This document shows positions 6,763 through 15,615 of a DNA stretch of 26,530 nt, piece after piece. The notes beneath the pieces were generated by a model. It had not been told where the DNA came from. It saw only the letters and a program-made list of their open reading frames with translations, and made no database searches. The first letter of the stretch is position 1. Every line of letters starts with the position of its first letter. The translations under genes and the position numbers were made by a program. Location of the stretch: positions 1 through 26,530 of the IMG/VR virus record IMGVR_UViG_3300032287_003139, one strand, 5' to 3'. Source of the stretch: a virus.

Positions 6763-8553
6763 TTATCCTACAGGACCAGCAGCGCCGCCAGGAATTGCTG
6801 CACCCGGTGCAGATGATACAGGACCTGCAACTTCGGGCCCAGCCGGCATGTCACCTTCTTCTGGTTCTGGCTGCTCCATCTCTTCCCCAGTTTGCTCATC
6901 TGCTTCTATATCACCAACAGAAACTCCAATATTACGTAAGTCAGATCCTTGCGGATTGTCATCTTCTGTCTTATTATTTTCTTCTCGCCATAATTCTTCG
7001 TTCTTAGTAATTTCTTCTTCAGTCAATCCTAAGAAACGTTCCATTGCAAAACGTTTAGAGATATAAGGGAATGCTTCCATAGTACCAAAAACTGACACAC
7101 GTGCATTATCCAATTCGCTTTGACGATATGCTGCAAAATTTTGCGGAGGATTAAACTTAAGTTGAAATAACCCACTGTCAATGTTAAAACCTCTCCAACG
7201 TAAGAATAATTTAAATTCTTCGTCAAGCTTCATTGCAATGTAGTTTTGCAAACGTTCGCAATATTGATTAAAGCGGAACTCTTGAATCATTGCTGTCCCT
7301 ACACGACCATCGCTCAATGGTGTTGTGTTATCATCAGGACCAGTTGGTAAGTATGAACTTGGAACACGTAATCCACGTGCTAATCTGTTGTTGAAATAAC
7401 GCAAGTCATCAATTTCACCTAAATTTTGTCCGCCTGGTAAAACTTCTACGCTAGACCCTCTTCCATCAGCAGTGACCGGAAAGAAATAATCTTCATTCAT
7501 TGACAATGGATTATATGTAGCGTCTACTATTGACTGCCCACCATAGAGACTTGGAATTCTACGTTGATGTATTTCGTTCTTAATTCGTTCAACGAATGCC
7601 ATAGCCATGTGACTTGGCATATTACCTACGTCAATCTTAAACATTCTACGTTCGGGCGCACGTTGCACACGATAGATAAGAACGGCATCTTCTAGTAATT
7701 CTTTTTGTTTATATACTTTAAATATGTTTTCTAGTATGGACTGTCCGAAAGGCCAGAAACGATCAAGACCTTCTGTTAAACTTAGATGAACTATATGTTT
7801 AGCATCTATGGCTGACTCGCTCTGGCCTAGAGTGAATCTTGAACCTGTAGTATTATATGGCATTGCAGGAACAGTGTAACCACCGCTGGCGCCACCTCCG
7901 CCTGTGCCACCTAACCCAGTTGCAGGATTTGCAGCAAAGTCTGTGTTAGTCTTTTGCGCCACTGACAAATTTTGTAAGTTAATGTTAATGTCTTTTAAAA
8001 CATATTGCTCAGGTTTCTTACCTTCACTTTCATTTACAATGACTTTAATAACTTTAACCATATCGACCCAGTATAACTTGAAGTTTTCAGGATCTCGCAC
8101 AAATACTTGATCACCGTATTTTATAACATTACGGAATATTTTAAATAAACGTACATCAAACTCATTTAGTTTACACCATTGTTGTAATTGCGTTTTAAGT
8201 AATTCAACTTCATGTGGTGTTGGATCTTCTTTGAACTCAAACGCAAAAGGAGTCTTATTCTGCTCATTCTTCATTGTACTGAACTCTGAAATGATGTCCA
8301 AACATGCATTAATTTCTGCATCTACATCCATCATTTCATATTGATTATATCGTTCAATACGATTAGGGTGACCTGTGTAGACTTCGGGGAGTCTACTCAT
8401 GTAATTTCTATAGCCCCATTCGAAGTTATTCCATCCGCCAGTGGAGCTAGCATTTTGTCCAGGTGAGCCATTCCAAGCCCCCGAATTACTATTACCACCG
8501 GAAATTGGGCTAGATACGCCGCTTCTATTTAAAAATCGTTTTTTATATGTCAT
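6763..8553 (-). CDS. gp20: Portal protein (gp20-like)
   Basis: Forms the dodecameric ring at the head vertex through which DNA is packaged and to which the tail docks; in T4-like phages it also nucleates head assembly. The 596 residues show family motifs: NRIERYNQYEMMDVDAEINA (63-82), RVQRAPERRMFKIDVGNMP (about 298-316), and a downstream stretch with LPGGQNLGEIDDLRYFNNR and GLRVPSSYLP. The N-terminal 40 residues are Gly/Ser/Asn-rich, and the C-terminal 60 are acidic and then Pro/Gly/Ala-rich, both probably disordered. T4 gp20 is 524 residues, so the extra length is in these tails. It follows the tape-measure gene and starts the head block. Confidence 0.95.
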   Translation of the reverse strand: MTYKKRFLNRSGVSSPISGGNSNSGAWNGSPGQNASSTGGWNNFEWGYRNYMSRLPEVYTGHPNRIERYNQYEMMDVDAEINACLDIISEFSTMKNEQNKTPFAFEFKEDPTPHEVELLKTQLQQWCKLNEFDVRLFKIFRNVIKYGDQVFVRDPENFKLYWVDMVKVIKVIVNESEGKKPEQYVLKDININLQNLSVAQKTNTDFAANPATGLGGTGGGGASGGYTVPAMPYNTTGSRFTLGQSESAIDAKHIVHLSLTEGLDRFWPFGQSILENIFKVYKQKELLEDAVLIYRVQRAPERRMFKIDVGNMPSHMAMAFVERIKNEIHQRRIPSLYGGQSIVDATYNPLSMNEDYFFPVTADGRGSSVEVLPGGQNLGEIDDLRYFNNRLARGLRVPSSYLPTGPDDNTTPLSDGRVGTAMIQEFRFNQYCERLQNYIAMKLDEEFKLFLRWRGFNIDSGLFQLKFNPPQNFAAYRQSELDNARVSVFGTMEAFPYISKRFAMERFLGLTEEEITKNEELWREENNKTEDDNPQGSDLRNIGVSVGDIEADEQTGEEMEQPEPEEGDMPAGPEVAGPVSSAPGAAIPGGAAGPVG

Positions 8554-8572
8554 GATATATTTGGGCTAACAG

Positions 8573-8580
8573 TATTTAGT
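8573..8580 (-). promoter_or_regulatory. Late promoter-like motif ACTAAATA
   Basis: Minus-strand ACTAAATAC lies in the 28-base gap between the tape-measure stop and the portal ATG at 8553. The predicted leader is about 14 bases with no clear Shine-Dalgarno. Confidence 0.5.
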
Positions 8581-8581
8581 A

Positions 8582-11500
8582 TCAAACTTTAGAATACTGT
8601 AATATCTTCTCCTGAATTCCATTGCTTGTTTCTAGCGTTCTGACTACTATATCCAGTCTAGTTGAAAGCATATTCATAGTATCTAAGTTAAGAGATATCA
8701 TTCTTTCAATTGCTTCGTTTGAACTAGACGGAGATGTTATTGTAGATGTTGCTGCGGAAGCATCAGTTGGTGCACCGTCAGCCGGAGTTGTTGCTAATTT
8801 TGCTAACACTGATCTAGGTTCTAATGGAGTTACAAGCTCGCCACCGTGCATTTCAACAGGGTAGCCTGAATCAGGACCGTCAAACATTCCACCTGTTCTC
8901 GCTTTTAATTCGAAGTGAACTGGGTCGCCGGGCACAGTTTGTTTCATTCCATACTTGTTCATTAGCCCTACAGCAGTAGGATCTGAGAACTGCTGTATGT
9001 CTATTGCAGCGCCTCTCTCATGTTTACTAGTTCCCGGTCTTGCAATTGCCATTCCTGCTGGACCTCTACCAGGACGGCCGGCTCTCTCTGATTCATCCCA
9101 TAAACGTTTTTGATCAGCCGAATCACGTTTGGCACTGTTTACCTGTATTTTTCGACCGGTATTTTTTTGGTATTCTTCTGCTGCACTAGCAACAGCTTTT
9201 TGTATACCAGAATCTAGCCCTTTAAAAGTTTCTAGAGTGCCACTTCTACCTGCAAATACTAATGACTTACTTACATCACCGACAGGTCCTGTTGATCCCA
9301 TATCGCTAGGACCTTTAGCAAAAGATTCTGTCCCTGATGATGACTTGCCTGAACTTGCCGTGACTGGTGCTGCGCCACCACCTGTAGGTTGAATCCCTGC
9401 TACTTGCTGAGAATAAGAATCAACTTTGTTAAGTACTTCTCCTCCTGTATAACCTGCGCCTCTAGTTATAGCATGTCCCGCAATCTGACTAGTAGCTAAC
9501 AAGTTAGCTTGAGATTGTGACATTGGTCCACTTGCCATACCCAACTGTTTTTGCATTGCACCTTTAGTGCGTTGCATATACCAAGAAACTACGTTTGCAG
9601 CTACTTTGGGATCATTAACCATATCAGGGTCTTTTACTAATCTATCATCTCCGAATATAGCCTTAGATGCTTCTGCATAGTTAGTCTTGCCAGTTAATTG
9701 AATATACCCTCGACCTCTAAATTTCCATCCGTCACCCGGTTCAACATTGCCCATTCTACGACCGATATCAGTATCTTTGCCGTACATGAATTCGCCCATT
9801 GACTGCGGGTTAGATTTGATTTGATTTAATTCTTGATCTGTTTTCCCTGATGCACGTTGACCAAACACATGTTTAATGCGTTCGTTACTAGTCTTGCTGT
9901 AGTCTAAGTTTTCATTAACTACTTTGCCACCGGACTCTTTCATTACATTACCAAGAACAGCATTTAGATAAGACTCATCACCCATGCCTTTTTGCATTAG
10001 TGCAGATTTTATGTCACCTAAATTCTGTTTTACATCTTGATCTACTGCTGGTCCTGCACCTGATGGCATCGCTGGTACAGGAGGTGCTGCTGCCCCTGGT
10101 GGGGGTAATGCTCCGCCTCCACCTGCAGGGGGTTCTCTAAGCTGCTCACGTAATCTAGATGCATCACCCATACCTGCTTTAAGTGCATCTGTCATCGAAT
10201 CCCCTACTTCTTGCGGGATATTACGAGTCAAATCTTTCTTTAGCTTCATGTCAAATGAGCCAAATGTATTTGTCATGCCACTTAAAACATCATTTGAATC
10301 CTCTAAGTAGCTAGATAATCTTGCAAATTGATCAGTCAAGCTAGCTGATACATCTAGTAGGTTCTCAAGTTGAGAACCACTTTGTGCGTGATCTTCTTGT
10401 TCTCCTAATTTAGGCTGTGCAATAGATTTAGGTAATGATGAGTCCATCATATCTAAAATCTGTTTAGCGGCTGAACCCATTCCTCCTTCTGCCGGGGTGA
10501 CAGCTTTTGGCTCAAAGCCTTTTTGCACAGTAAATTTTGGTGCAGATTCAGGTGGTGCTATAGGTGTCACTTTACCTTTTGGCTGTTCTGCTACACTGTC
10601 GATAGTAGCAGCACCTATCTTGTTAGCTCTTGCTAAGAATTCTTGTTTGACTTGTAAGTCAGCCTTTGCCATTGCTACTTGTTTAGAACCAACTGATTTC
10701 TTATCTCCCAAATCTTTAAGTTCTTTTTCGTATATTTCTTTCTTGCGATCTAGGTATTCTTTGTATAGTTTTTCATCTCGTTTAGCTAATTCAAATTCAC
10801 TAAATGTAAAACTTTCAGCTTTTTTAGTTTCTTTGACAGTAGCATCTGGTGTTTTTGCAACTACTGCAGGTACCTTAGGTGTTTCTAATGTTTCTGCTGC
10901 AGGCAATTTAGTAGCAACTTTGACTGCCTTAATTGGAGTTTCTGTAGTCTCTACTGGTTTAGTTATTTTAGCAGCACCTACTTTTTCTGCTCTTTCCGCA
11001 AATTCTTGTTCGGCTTGTGTTTTAGCCTTAGACATTGCTGCTCGTTTACCAAATCTAGAATCATCTCCCCACGCCTTTAGCTCTTTTTCGTATAATTCTT
11101 TCTTGCGATCTAGATATGCTTTGTATAATTTTTCGTCTTTCTTAGCTAATTCATTTTCGCTAAAAGTAAATGACTCAGGTGCTTTTGCTACCGGTACTTC
11201 AGGTATCTTTGCTCCAGGAACTTCAGGTGCTTTTGCTACCGGTACTTCAGGTACCTCAGGTGTTTTTGCTACCGGTACCTCAGGTGTTTTTGCTACCGGT
11301 ACCTCAGGTGTTTTTGCTACCGGTTTTATCGCTTCTTCTGTTTTAGTTATTTTAGCAGCACCTACTTTTGCTGCTCTTTCTGCAAACTCTTGCTCAGCCT
11401 GTGATTTAGCCTTAGACATTGCTGCCTGTTTACCATATATGGCATTATCACCCAAAGCTTTAAGTTCTTTTTCGTATAGTTCTTTCTTACGATCAGAATA

Positions 11501-14401
11501 CTCTTTGTATAACTTTTCGTCTTTTTTAGCCAACTCCATTTCGCTGAAAGTGAATTCGATGCTTTTAGCTCTCTTGGGTTGTCCCTCACCTGCGACTGGT
11601 TTAGCAATATCTTTAACACCAGGCTCTTTAACAGATTCTGGTTTGTTGAATCTAGATCCTATTAATCCACCTACTAGCATTCCTATAGGACCTAGTAGGG
11701 CTCCCATAGCCATACCAGTAAAAGTACCTGCTCCAAATGCCGGTGTTTTTTCTTTTGCTACTGGAACTTCTTTGTTCTCTACTACCGGTTTTACAAATTG
11801 TGCTTTAGGTATTTCTTTTCTGTCAGTTGATAAAACAGCACTAGTCTTAATAAATTCTGGTTTATTATCACTAGTACCTGCCATTTTTACTAAAGGTTCC
11901 AAAGACTTAACGATTGCGACCGGTAGTGGTAATGGACTTATTATAGATACTTTGACTATTTCATCTTTTTTACCTAACGGTGTTTCTGTTTTAGCTTCTT
12001 TTTCGTCTTTTTTAGCATCGGCCTTTTTAGCTGCTTCATCTACTTTCTTATCAGCACTATCAGTCATCTTAGCGATACTACCGCCTGCAACTTTACCAAT
12101 TGCTTCTCCACCTTTGCTACCCATCCATCCACCAAGAGCAGCACCCATAATCCCACCGATGATGGTACCCACAACAGGAACTGCTGATCCGATAGCTGCG
12201 CCCGCTGCTGCTCCTGCCCATGCGCCACCAGCACCACCGGCTGCTGTGCCTACTCCCCCGCCAACAACTTCACCCTTTTCGACTCTTGCTTCTTCTTTAG
12301 TTAGTTCCCCTGCTTTTTGTTTCTTATCAACTTCTTTTAGACCTTGGTAAGTGTCTACCGCCGCAGTGCCTACTGACAATGCTGCACCTATTAATGGTGC
12401 TGCTTTAGCAAATCCTGCTAGAGGGCCAGCTAATTTGCTTAATGCACTTCCTGCAGTGGTTGCTGCTGTAGCTGCACCACCTGCGCCTGCTGTACCTGCT
12501 GTTCCTACTGCCGTTGCTGCTACCGGAGCCGCTGTTGCTGCTGCCGGTGCTGCGGTCGCTGCTGCTCTTGCTACAGTAGGAGCCGCTGTTCCTGTAGCTG
12601 CTTGTGCCGCTCTTCCGGCTGCTACTCTTTCTAATCTTGCTGCTCTATCAAACCCTTTAGTAGGATCTAATGCTCTACCGCCTCTTGTAGTAGGGCCGCT
12701 AGGACCGGGGGCAGGACCAGGACCACGTGGTCCTCCTTTTGCTCCACCTGCTTTACCCAATGCATCTTTTAGTGCATCTGCACCGGATTGCAAGATCGAT
12801 TTACCTGCAACAGCGGCTAGTGCGCCGGCGGCTGCATATGCTGCCGCTGTTAATAATCCTACTGCAATGGTTCCTGCACCAAACCCACTTACCAATACGT
12901 TACCACTTGCAATTAATTTGTCGAATGCTTTACCGGCTTCGATTTCCAACGTTGTCATTTTGGCTCTGGCGTCTTGAGCCGGATCTGCACCTGGTTTACT
13001 AGCTTTATCTCTTGCTGCTTTAGCCTTCTTAAGTTCTTCGGTCATGTCTTTATCGCGGTTTGCGTTAAAGTTTTCCATTGACCTACGATTCATACCAAAT
13101 AACTTTTGAGTCTCCTCACTATGTACTGCTGCGCCTCCAACTGCGTCAACTGCTTGTCCTAGCTTTTTATTATAGGTATTCATGAACTCGCCGGTTACGG
13201 CTGTCATGTCACCACCTTTTTTGATAGCAGCTTCGAACTTCTCCATAGGAATGCCCAACCGTGCCATGTGAGCATTTTGGTCAGTCCATGTACCAGTTGC
13301 AAGTCTAGCTTGCATTGCTGCTGTAAGTTGAGCATCTCCTAATGAAGATATATTGGCTAAAAAGTCATTTCTAGCTTTTGCTTCATTTCGTTTAGCTTCA
13401 GCTCCTTCTTTATCACCGGCTGCTGCTAATCGTCTAGCTTCATTTTCTAACTTTACTTGTGATATTTGAAAATTAGTAGCAGCTAATGCTTCTTTTTGTT
13501 GCTTTTTGATGCTCTCGACATTCTCACCGGTTATTGCAGACAATGCTAATAAATTATCAGTATACTCTAATGAAGCTTTTTGAAGTGCATTTCTATCTTT
13601 TAATTCGTTGCTAATACTTCTACCTGAAGTACGCTGTAATGCAATATAATCAGCCTGATTCTGTATCAACTGCTCTTGGCTAATGCCCATTCGTTGATAT
13701 TCTTCTCGCTGCTTGTTAGTGATCTTTGTTAAGTCAGCAAAAGCTTTTACACCTTCACCCGTAGTCCCACCTAGATTAGTAAGGGCTGGTCCCAAAGACT
13801 GTATTGGTTTTACCAACAAGTCCATGTTCTTTGATGTGAGACCAGCACCGTGTGCCATCTCCATCAATTGTTTAGTAGTAAACGAACCTGCAGTACCAAA
13901 CTGTGCTATTGCGTCATTTGCTTTTAATAAGTTGTCTGCTTGCTGGGTGTATATACTAGCTAGCTTACCTGCTGCCTCAATAGTTCCACCGATAGCTTTA
14001 CCTAACATTCCAAAGTTACCCAGTGCTTTACCCATAGCACCAGTCATCTGTTCTATACCATCACTATATTTGGTAAAACTTCTAGATGGATCTTGACTTA
14101 CTAAGTTATTGAATAGTTTTTTTGTAGCAGCTACGCCGTTCTGCAATGCAGCGGCATAGTTTTCCATTACTTTGTTGTATTCTTTGGCTGACTCAATAGC
14201 TTCTTGTTGCGCTCTTGTCAGACCACTTGTACTTTTTTGCAATGTACCAAATGCAACACTTTGCTGTCTAATATCTTCAAATTTAGCAGCATCTTCTTTT
14301 TTGAGCATGGACATTCGCATTTGCATGTCATGGCCAAGGGTGTCATTCAGTCTATTGACTGCTTCTGTCAGTTCTATGTTGGGATTAATTTCGTAAGCCA
14401 T
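8582..14401 (-). CDS. Tape measure-like tail protein with GH19 and M15 cell-wall hydrolase domains
   Basis: A 1939-residue protein that probably sets tail length and is delivered into the cell wall on infection. The first ~500 residues are helical with heptad-like segments. Residues ~505-790 are Ala/Gly-rich, with glycine-zipper hydrophobic stretches (GTIIGGIMGAALGG). Residues ~948-1267 hold three similar charged repeats and a Pro-rich spacer. A GH19/lysozyme-like domain lies at ~1461-1615 (KESGG with a candidate catalytic Glu; WKFRGRGYIQLTGKTNY). An M15 peptidase lies at ~1729-1835 (SKHERGAAIDI and DPVHFEL, the zinc-binding His/Asp/His set). The role is inferred from size, domain layout and fusion to wall hydrolases. 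T4's gp29 is far smaller and lacks enzymes. Position next to the portal is not T4-like. No strong ribosome site precedes the ATG. Confidence 0.78.
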   Translation of the reverse strand: MAYEINPNIELTEAVNRLNDTLGHDMQMRMSMLKKEDAAKFEDIRQQSVAFGTLQKSTSGLTRAQQEAIESAKEYNKVMENYAAALQNGVAATKKLFNNLVSQDPSRSFTKYSDGIEQMTGAMGKALGNFGMLGKAIGGTIEAAGKLASIYTQQADNLLKANDAIAQFGTAGSFTTKQLMEMAHGAGLTSKNMDLLVKPIQSLGPALTNLGGTTGEGVKAFADLTKITNKQREEYQRMGISQEQLIQNQADYIALQRTSGRSISNELKDRNALQKASLEYTDNLLALSAITGENVESIKKQQKEALAATNFQISQVKLENEARRLAAAGDKEGAEAKRNEAKARNDFLANISSLGDAQLTAAMQARLATGTWTDQNAHMARLGIPMEKFEAAIKKGGDMTAVTGEFMNTYNKKLGQAVDAVGGAAVHSEETQKLFGMNRRSMENFNANRDKDMTEELKKAKAARDKASKPGADPAQDARAKMTTLEIEAGKAFDKLIASGNVLVSGFGAGTIAVGLLTAAAYAAAGALAAVAGKSILQSGADALKDALGKAGGAKGGPRGPGPAPGPSGPTTRGGRALDPTKGFDRAARLERVAAGRAAQAATGTAAPTVARAAATAAPAAATAAPVAATAVGTAGTAGAGGAATAATTAGSALSKLAGPLAGFAKAAPLIGAALSVGTAAVDTYQGLKEVDKKQKAGELTKEEARVEKGEVVGGGVGTAAGGAGGAWAGAAAGAAIGSAVPVVGTIIGGIMGAALGGWMGSKGGEAIGKVAGGSIAKMTDSADKKVDEAAKKADAKKDEKEAKTETPLGKKDEIVKVSIISPLPLPVAIVKSLEPLVKMAGTSDNKPEFIKTSAVLSTDRKEIPKAQFVKPVVENKEVPVAKEKTPAFGAGTFTGMAMGALLGPIGMLVGGLIGSRFNKPESVKEPGVKDIAKPVAGEGQPKRAKSIEFTFSEMELAKKDEKLYKEYSDRKKELYEKELKALGDNAIYGKQAAMSKAKSQAEQEFAERAAKVGAAKITKTEEAIKPVAKTPEVPVAKTPEVPVAKTPEVPEVPVAKAPEVPGAKIPEVPVAKAPESFTFSENELAKKDEKLYKAYLDRKKELYEKELKAWGDDSRFGKRAAMSKAKTQAEQEFAERAEKVGAAKITKPVETTETPIKAVKVATKLPAAETLETPKVPAVVAKTPDATVKETKKAESFTFSEFELAKRDEKLYKEYLDRKKEIYEKELKDLGDKKSVGSKQVAMAKADLQVKQEFLARANKIGAATIDSVAEQPKGKVTPIAPPESAPKFTVQKGFEPKAVTPAEGGMGSAAKQILDMMDSSLPKSIAQPKLGEQEDHAQSGSQLENLLDVSASLTDQFARLSSYLEDSNDVLSGMTNTFGSFDMKLKKDLTRNIPQEVGDSMTDALKAGMGDASRLREQLREPPAGGGGALPPPGAAAPPVPAMPSGAGPAVDQDVKQNLGDIKSALMQKGMGDESYLNAVLGNVMKESGGKVVNENLDYSKTSNERIKHVFGQRASGKTDQELNQIKSNPQSMGEFMYGKDTDIGRRMGNVEPGDGWKFRGRGYIQLTGKTNYAEASKAIFGDDRLVKDPDMVNDPKVAANVVSWYMQRTKGAMQKQLGMASGPMSQSQANLLATSQIAGHAITRGAGYTGGEVLNKVDSYSQQVAGIQPTGGGAAPVTASSGKSSSGTESFAKGPSDMGSTGPVGDVSKSLVFAGRSGTLETFKGLDSGIQKAVASAAEEYQKNTGRKIQVNSAKRDSADQKRLWDESERAGRPGRGPAGMAIARPGTSKHERGAAIDIQQFSDPTAVGLMNKYGMKQTVPGDPVHFELKARTGGMFDGPDSGYPVEMHGGELVTPLEPRSVLAKLATTPADGAPTDASAATSTITSPSSSNEAIERMISLNLDTMNMLSTRLDIVVRTLETSNGIQEKILQYSKV
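10602..11557 (-). repeat. Three ~72-codon repeats in the tape-measure gene
   Basis: Three diverged copies lie at about 11343-11557, 10958-11173 and 10602-10813. Each encodes FTFSE-x-ELAK(K/R)DEKLYK, then DRKKE(L/I)YEKELK, then a segment ending (K/N)(V/I)GAA(K/T)I. The first two copies are closer to each other than to the third. They are charged and helical, and separated by Pro/Thr/Val-rich linkers. Confidence 0.85.
11179..11325 (-). repeat. 24-bp tandem repeats encoding VAKTPEVP
   Basis: Five full 24-base units, one partial unit and a nine-base insertion. On the plus strand the unit is close to ggtgtttttgctaccggt plus acctca. They encode VAKTPEVP-like octapeptides between tape-measure repeats 1 and 2. 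The near-identical units at 11260-11325 suggest recent expansion. They are in frame with the gene. Confidence 0.9.
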
Positions 14402-14410
14402 TTTTATACC

Positions 14411-14418
14411 AATAAATA
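14411..14418 (+). promoter_or_regulatory. Late promoter-like motif AATAAATA
   Basis: AATAAATA (seven of eight to TATAAATA) on the plus strand would give a leader of about 49 bases for the gp26-like gene. That leader contains a small hairpin TGGGT-AAAG-ACCCA (14436-14449) and an AAAAGGAAC ribosome site. Confidence 0.5.
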
Positions 14419-14425
14419 ATACTTG

Positions 14426-14433
14426 TATTTAGT
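14426..14433 (-). promoter_or_regulatory. Late promoter-like motif ACTAAATA
   Basis: Minus-strand ACTAAATAC ahead of the tape-measure gene, with a predicted leader of about 19 bases. It lies back to back with the plus-strand motif at 14411-14418, so the two late promoters overlap and diverge within 71 bases. Confidence 0.5.
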
Positions 14434-14472
14434 ATTGGGTAAAGACCCAGTTTTAACTTAAAAGGAACATAA

Positions 14473-15303
14473 ATGGCATTCGACAACAATCCACTAAAGC
14501 AGTATTTCAGACGGCCTGCAGTTTACATCAGACTACCTAGCGGTGGAAAATATTACCCGGCGGGCGTTCTCGAAATGCCTGACAACGGCGAGATTCCTAT
14601 CTATCCAATGACTGCGATAGATGAAATTACAACTAAAACCCCGGACGCGCTGTACAACGGCACCGCAATGGCTGAACTAATTAAAAGCTGTGTACCTTGT
14701 ATTAAGGATCCATGGGCCGTCAATAGCATGGACCTAGATGCTCTACTAATCGGCATCAGAGCCGCTGGAGGTGGCAATGATATGGAGATTGAGTCTACCT
14801 GTCCCGCATGCAACGACTATGGAAAGTATGGCATCAATCTTGTAGCAATGCTTAGCCAAATGAAACCCGGCGATTATGGTAGTGAATTTAAAATTAATGA
14901 TCTATCTATTAAATTCAGACCTCTTAACTATAAAGAAATGAATGAGGCTAGCATAGGACAGCTAGAAATTCAACGTACTTTCATTATGTTAGAGCAAGAA
15001 GAAAATGAAGAAGTACGAAAAGAAAAAAGTAAAGATGCTCTAAAGAGAGTAACTGCGTTAACCATTAAGTTATTGACAGGAGCCATCGAATACATTCAAA
15101 CTCCTACTGTTCGTGTGGATGACAAAGCATTTATTCAAGACTTCTTGAACAATTGTGATAAAAATATGTATGTAGCTATACGTGATTTCAATGCCTCGTT
15201 GAAATCAGAAACAGAAATCAAACCTCTGAAAATTTCATGCGTACATTGCAAACACGAATATGATCAACCATTTACACTGAATACATCTGATTTTTTCGGC
15301 TAA
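14473..15303 (+). CDS. gp26: Baseplate hub / tail assembly protein (gp26-like)
   Basis: A 276-residue protein resembling the T4 gp26 family (T4_baseplate). Typical features are the N-terminal segment YIRLPSGGKYYPAGVLEMP (18-36), IPIYPMTAIDEITTKTPDAL (41-60) and the split zinc-binding pairs C110-P-A-C113 and C256-V-H-C259, which probably form one zinc ribbon. In T4, gp26 is needed for baseplate hub formation; its exact place in the finished particle is unclear, so an assembly role is possible. An AAAAGGAAC ribosome site precedes the ATG. The stop overlaps the next start as TAATG, so the two genes are translationally coupled. Confidence 0.82.
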   Translation: MAFDNNPLKQYFRRPAVYIRLPSGGKYYPAGVLEMPDNGEIPIYPMTAIDEITTKTPDALYNGTAMAELIKSCVPCIKDPWAVNSMDLDALLIGIRAAGGGNDMEIESTCPACNDYGKYGINLVAMLSQMKPGDYGSEFKINDLSIKFRPLNYKEMNEASIGQLEIQRTFIMLEQEENEEVRKEKSKDALKRVTALTIKLLTGAIEYIQTPTVRVDDKAFIQDFLNNCDKNMYVAIRDFNASLKSETEIKPLKISCVHCKHEYDQPFTLNTSDFFG

Positions 15304-15527
15304 TGCTTCTACGCCTCGATCCCGAGGGCATACAGAAGCTCGTAGACAACTACGAAAAGGCAGTCATTGACATAAAGAAAAGTGCTATGTCAATGGCGTG
15401 GTACATGCGGGGTGGTGCGACATATGAAGATATTCTGAATATGTCCTCCACCGAACGCGGTCAACTAGCTGAACTAATTGACAGTAATCTAGAGATTACA
15501 AAAAAGTCTGGATTGCCATTTTTTTAG
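15303..15527 (+). CDS. Small tail-assembly protein (gp51- or chaperone-like)
   Basis: A 74-residue helical protein starting inside the stop codon of the gp26-like gene (TAATG). The segment MAWYMRGGATYEDILNMSST, followed by ERGQLAELIDSNLE and ending GLPFF, has the pattern seen in small tail assembly chaperones: a Trp-Tyr helix followed by a Ser-Thr-Glu-Arg helix. In T4 the gene next to 26 is 51, a hub assembly factor much larger than this. A role in folding or loading the long tape-measure protein is likely but inferred from size, coupling and the pattern. No terminator follows directly; the structured region starting near 15616 comes next. Confidence 0.65.
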   Translation: MLLRLDPEGIQKLVDNYEKAVIDIKKSAMSMAWYMRGGATYEDILNMSSTERGQLAELIDSNLEITKKSGLPFF

Positions 15528-15615
15528 TAAAACAGTATACCTCTTTTCTAGATAAAATAATAAATGAAAGATTAAACAGCCGTAACTATTCATTTATCAA
15601 AATTAGTCTTTATAA

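Noticed and set aside
11179-11325. CRISPR-like array
   Set aside because: The 24-base units are contiguous with no spacers and encode in-frame octapeptides of the tape measure.
10497-12350. 617-codon open frame on the plus strand
   Set aside because: It is antisense to the tape-measure gene and rich in Ala/Ser/Leu/Pro, mirroring the Ala/Lys/Glu-rich codons of the real gene. There are no recognisable motifs and no promoter or ribosome site.
12351-12977. 208-codon Ala/Pro-rich open frame on the plus strand
   Set aside because: Antisense shadow of the Ala/Gly-rich part of the tape measure; the composition explains the open frame.
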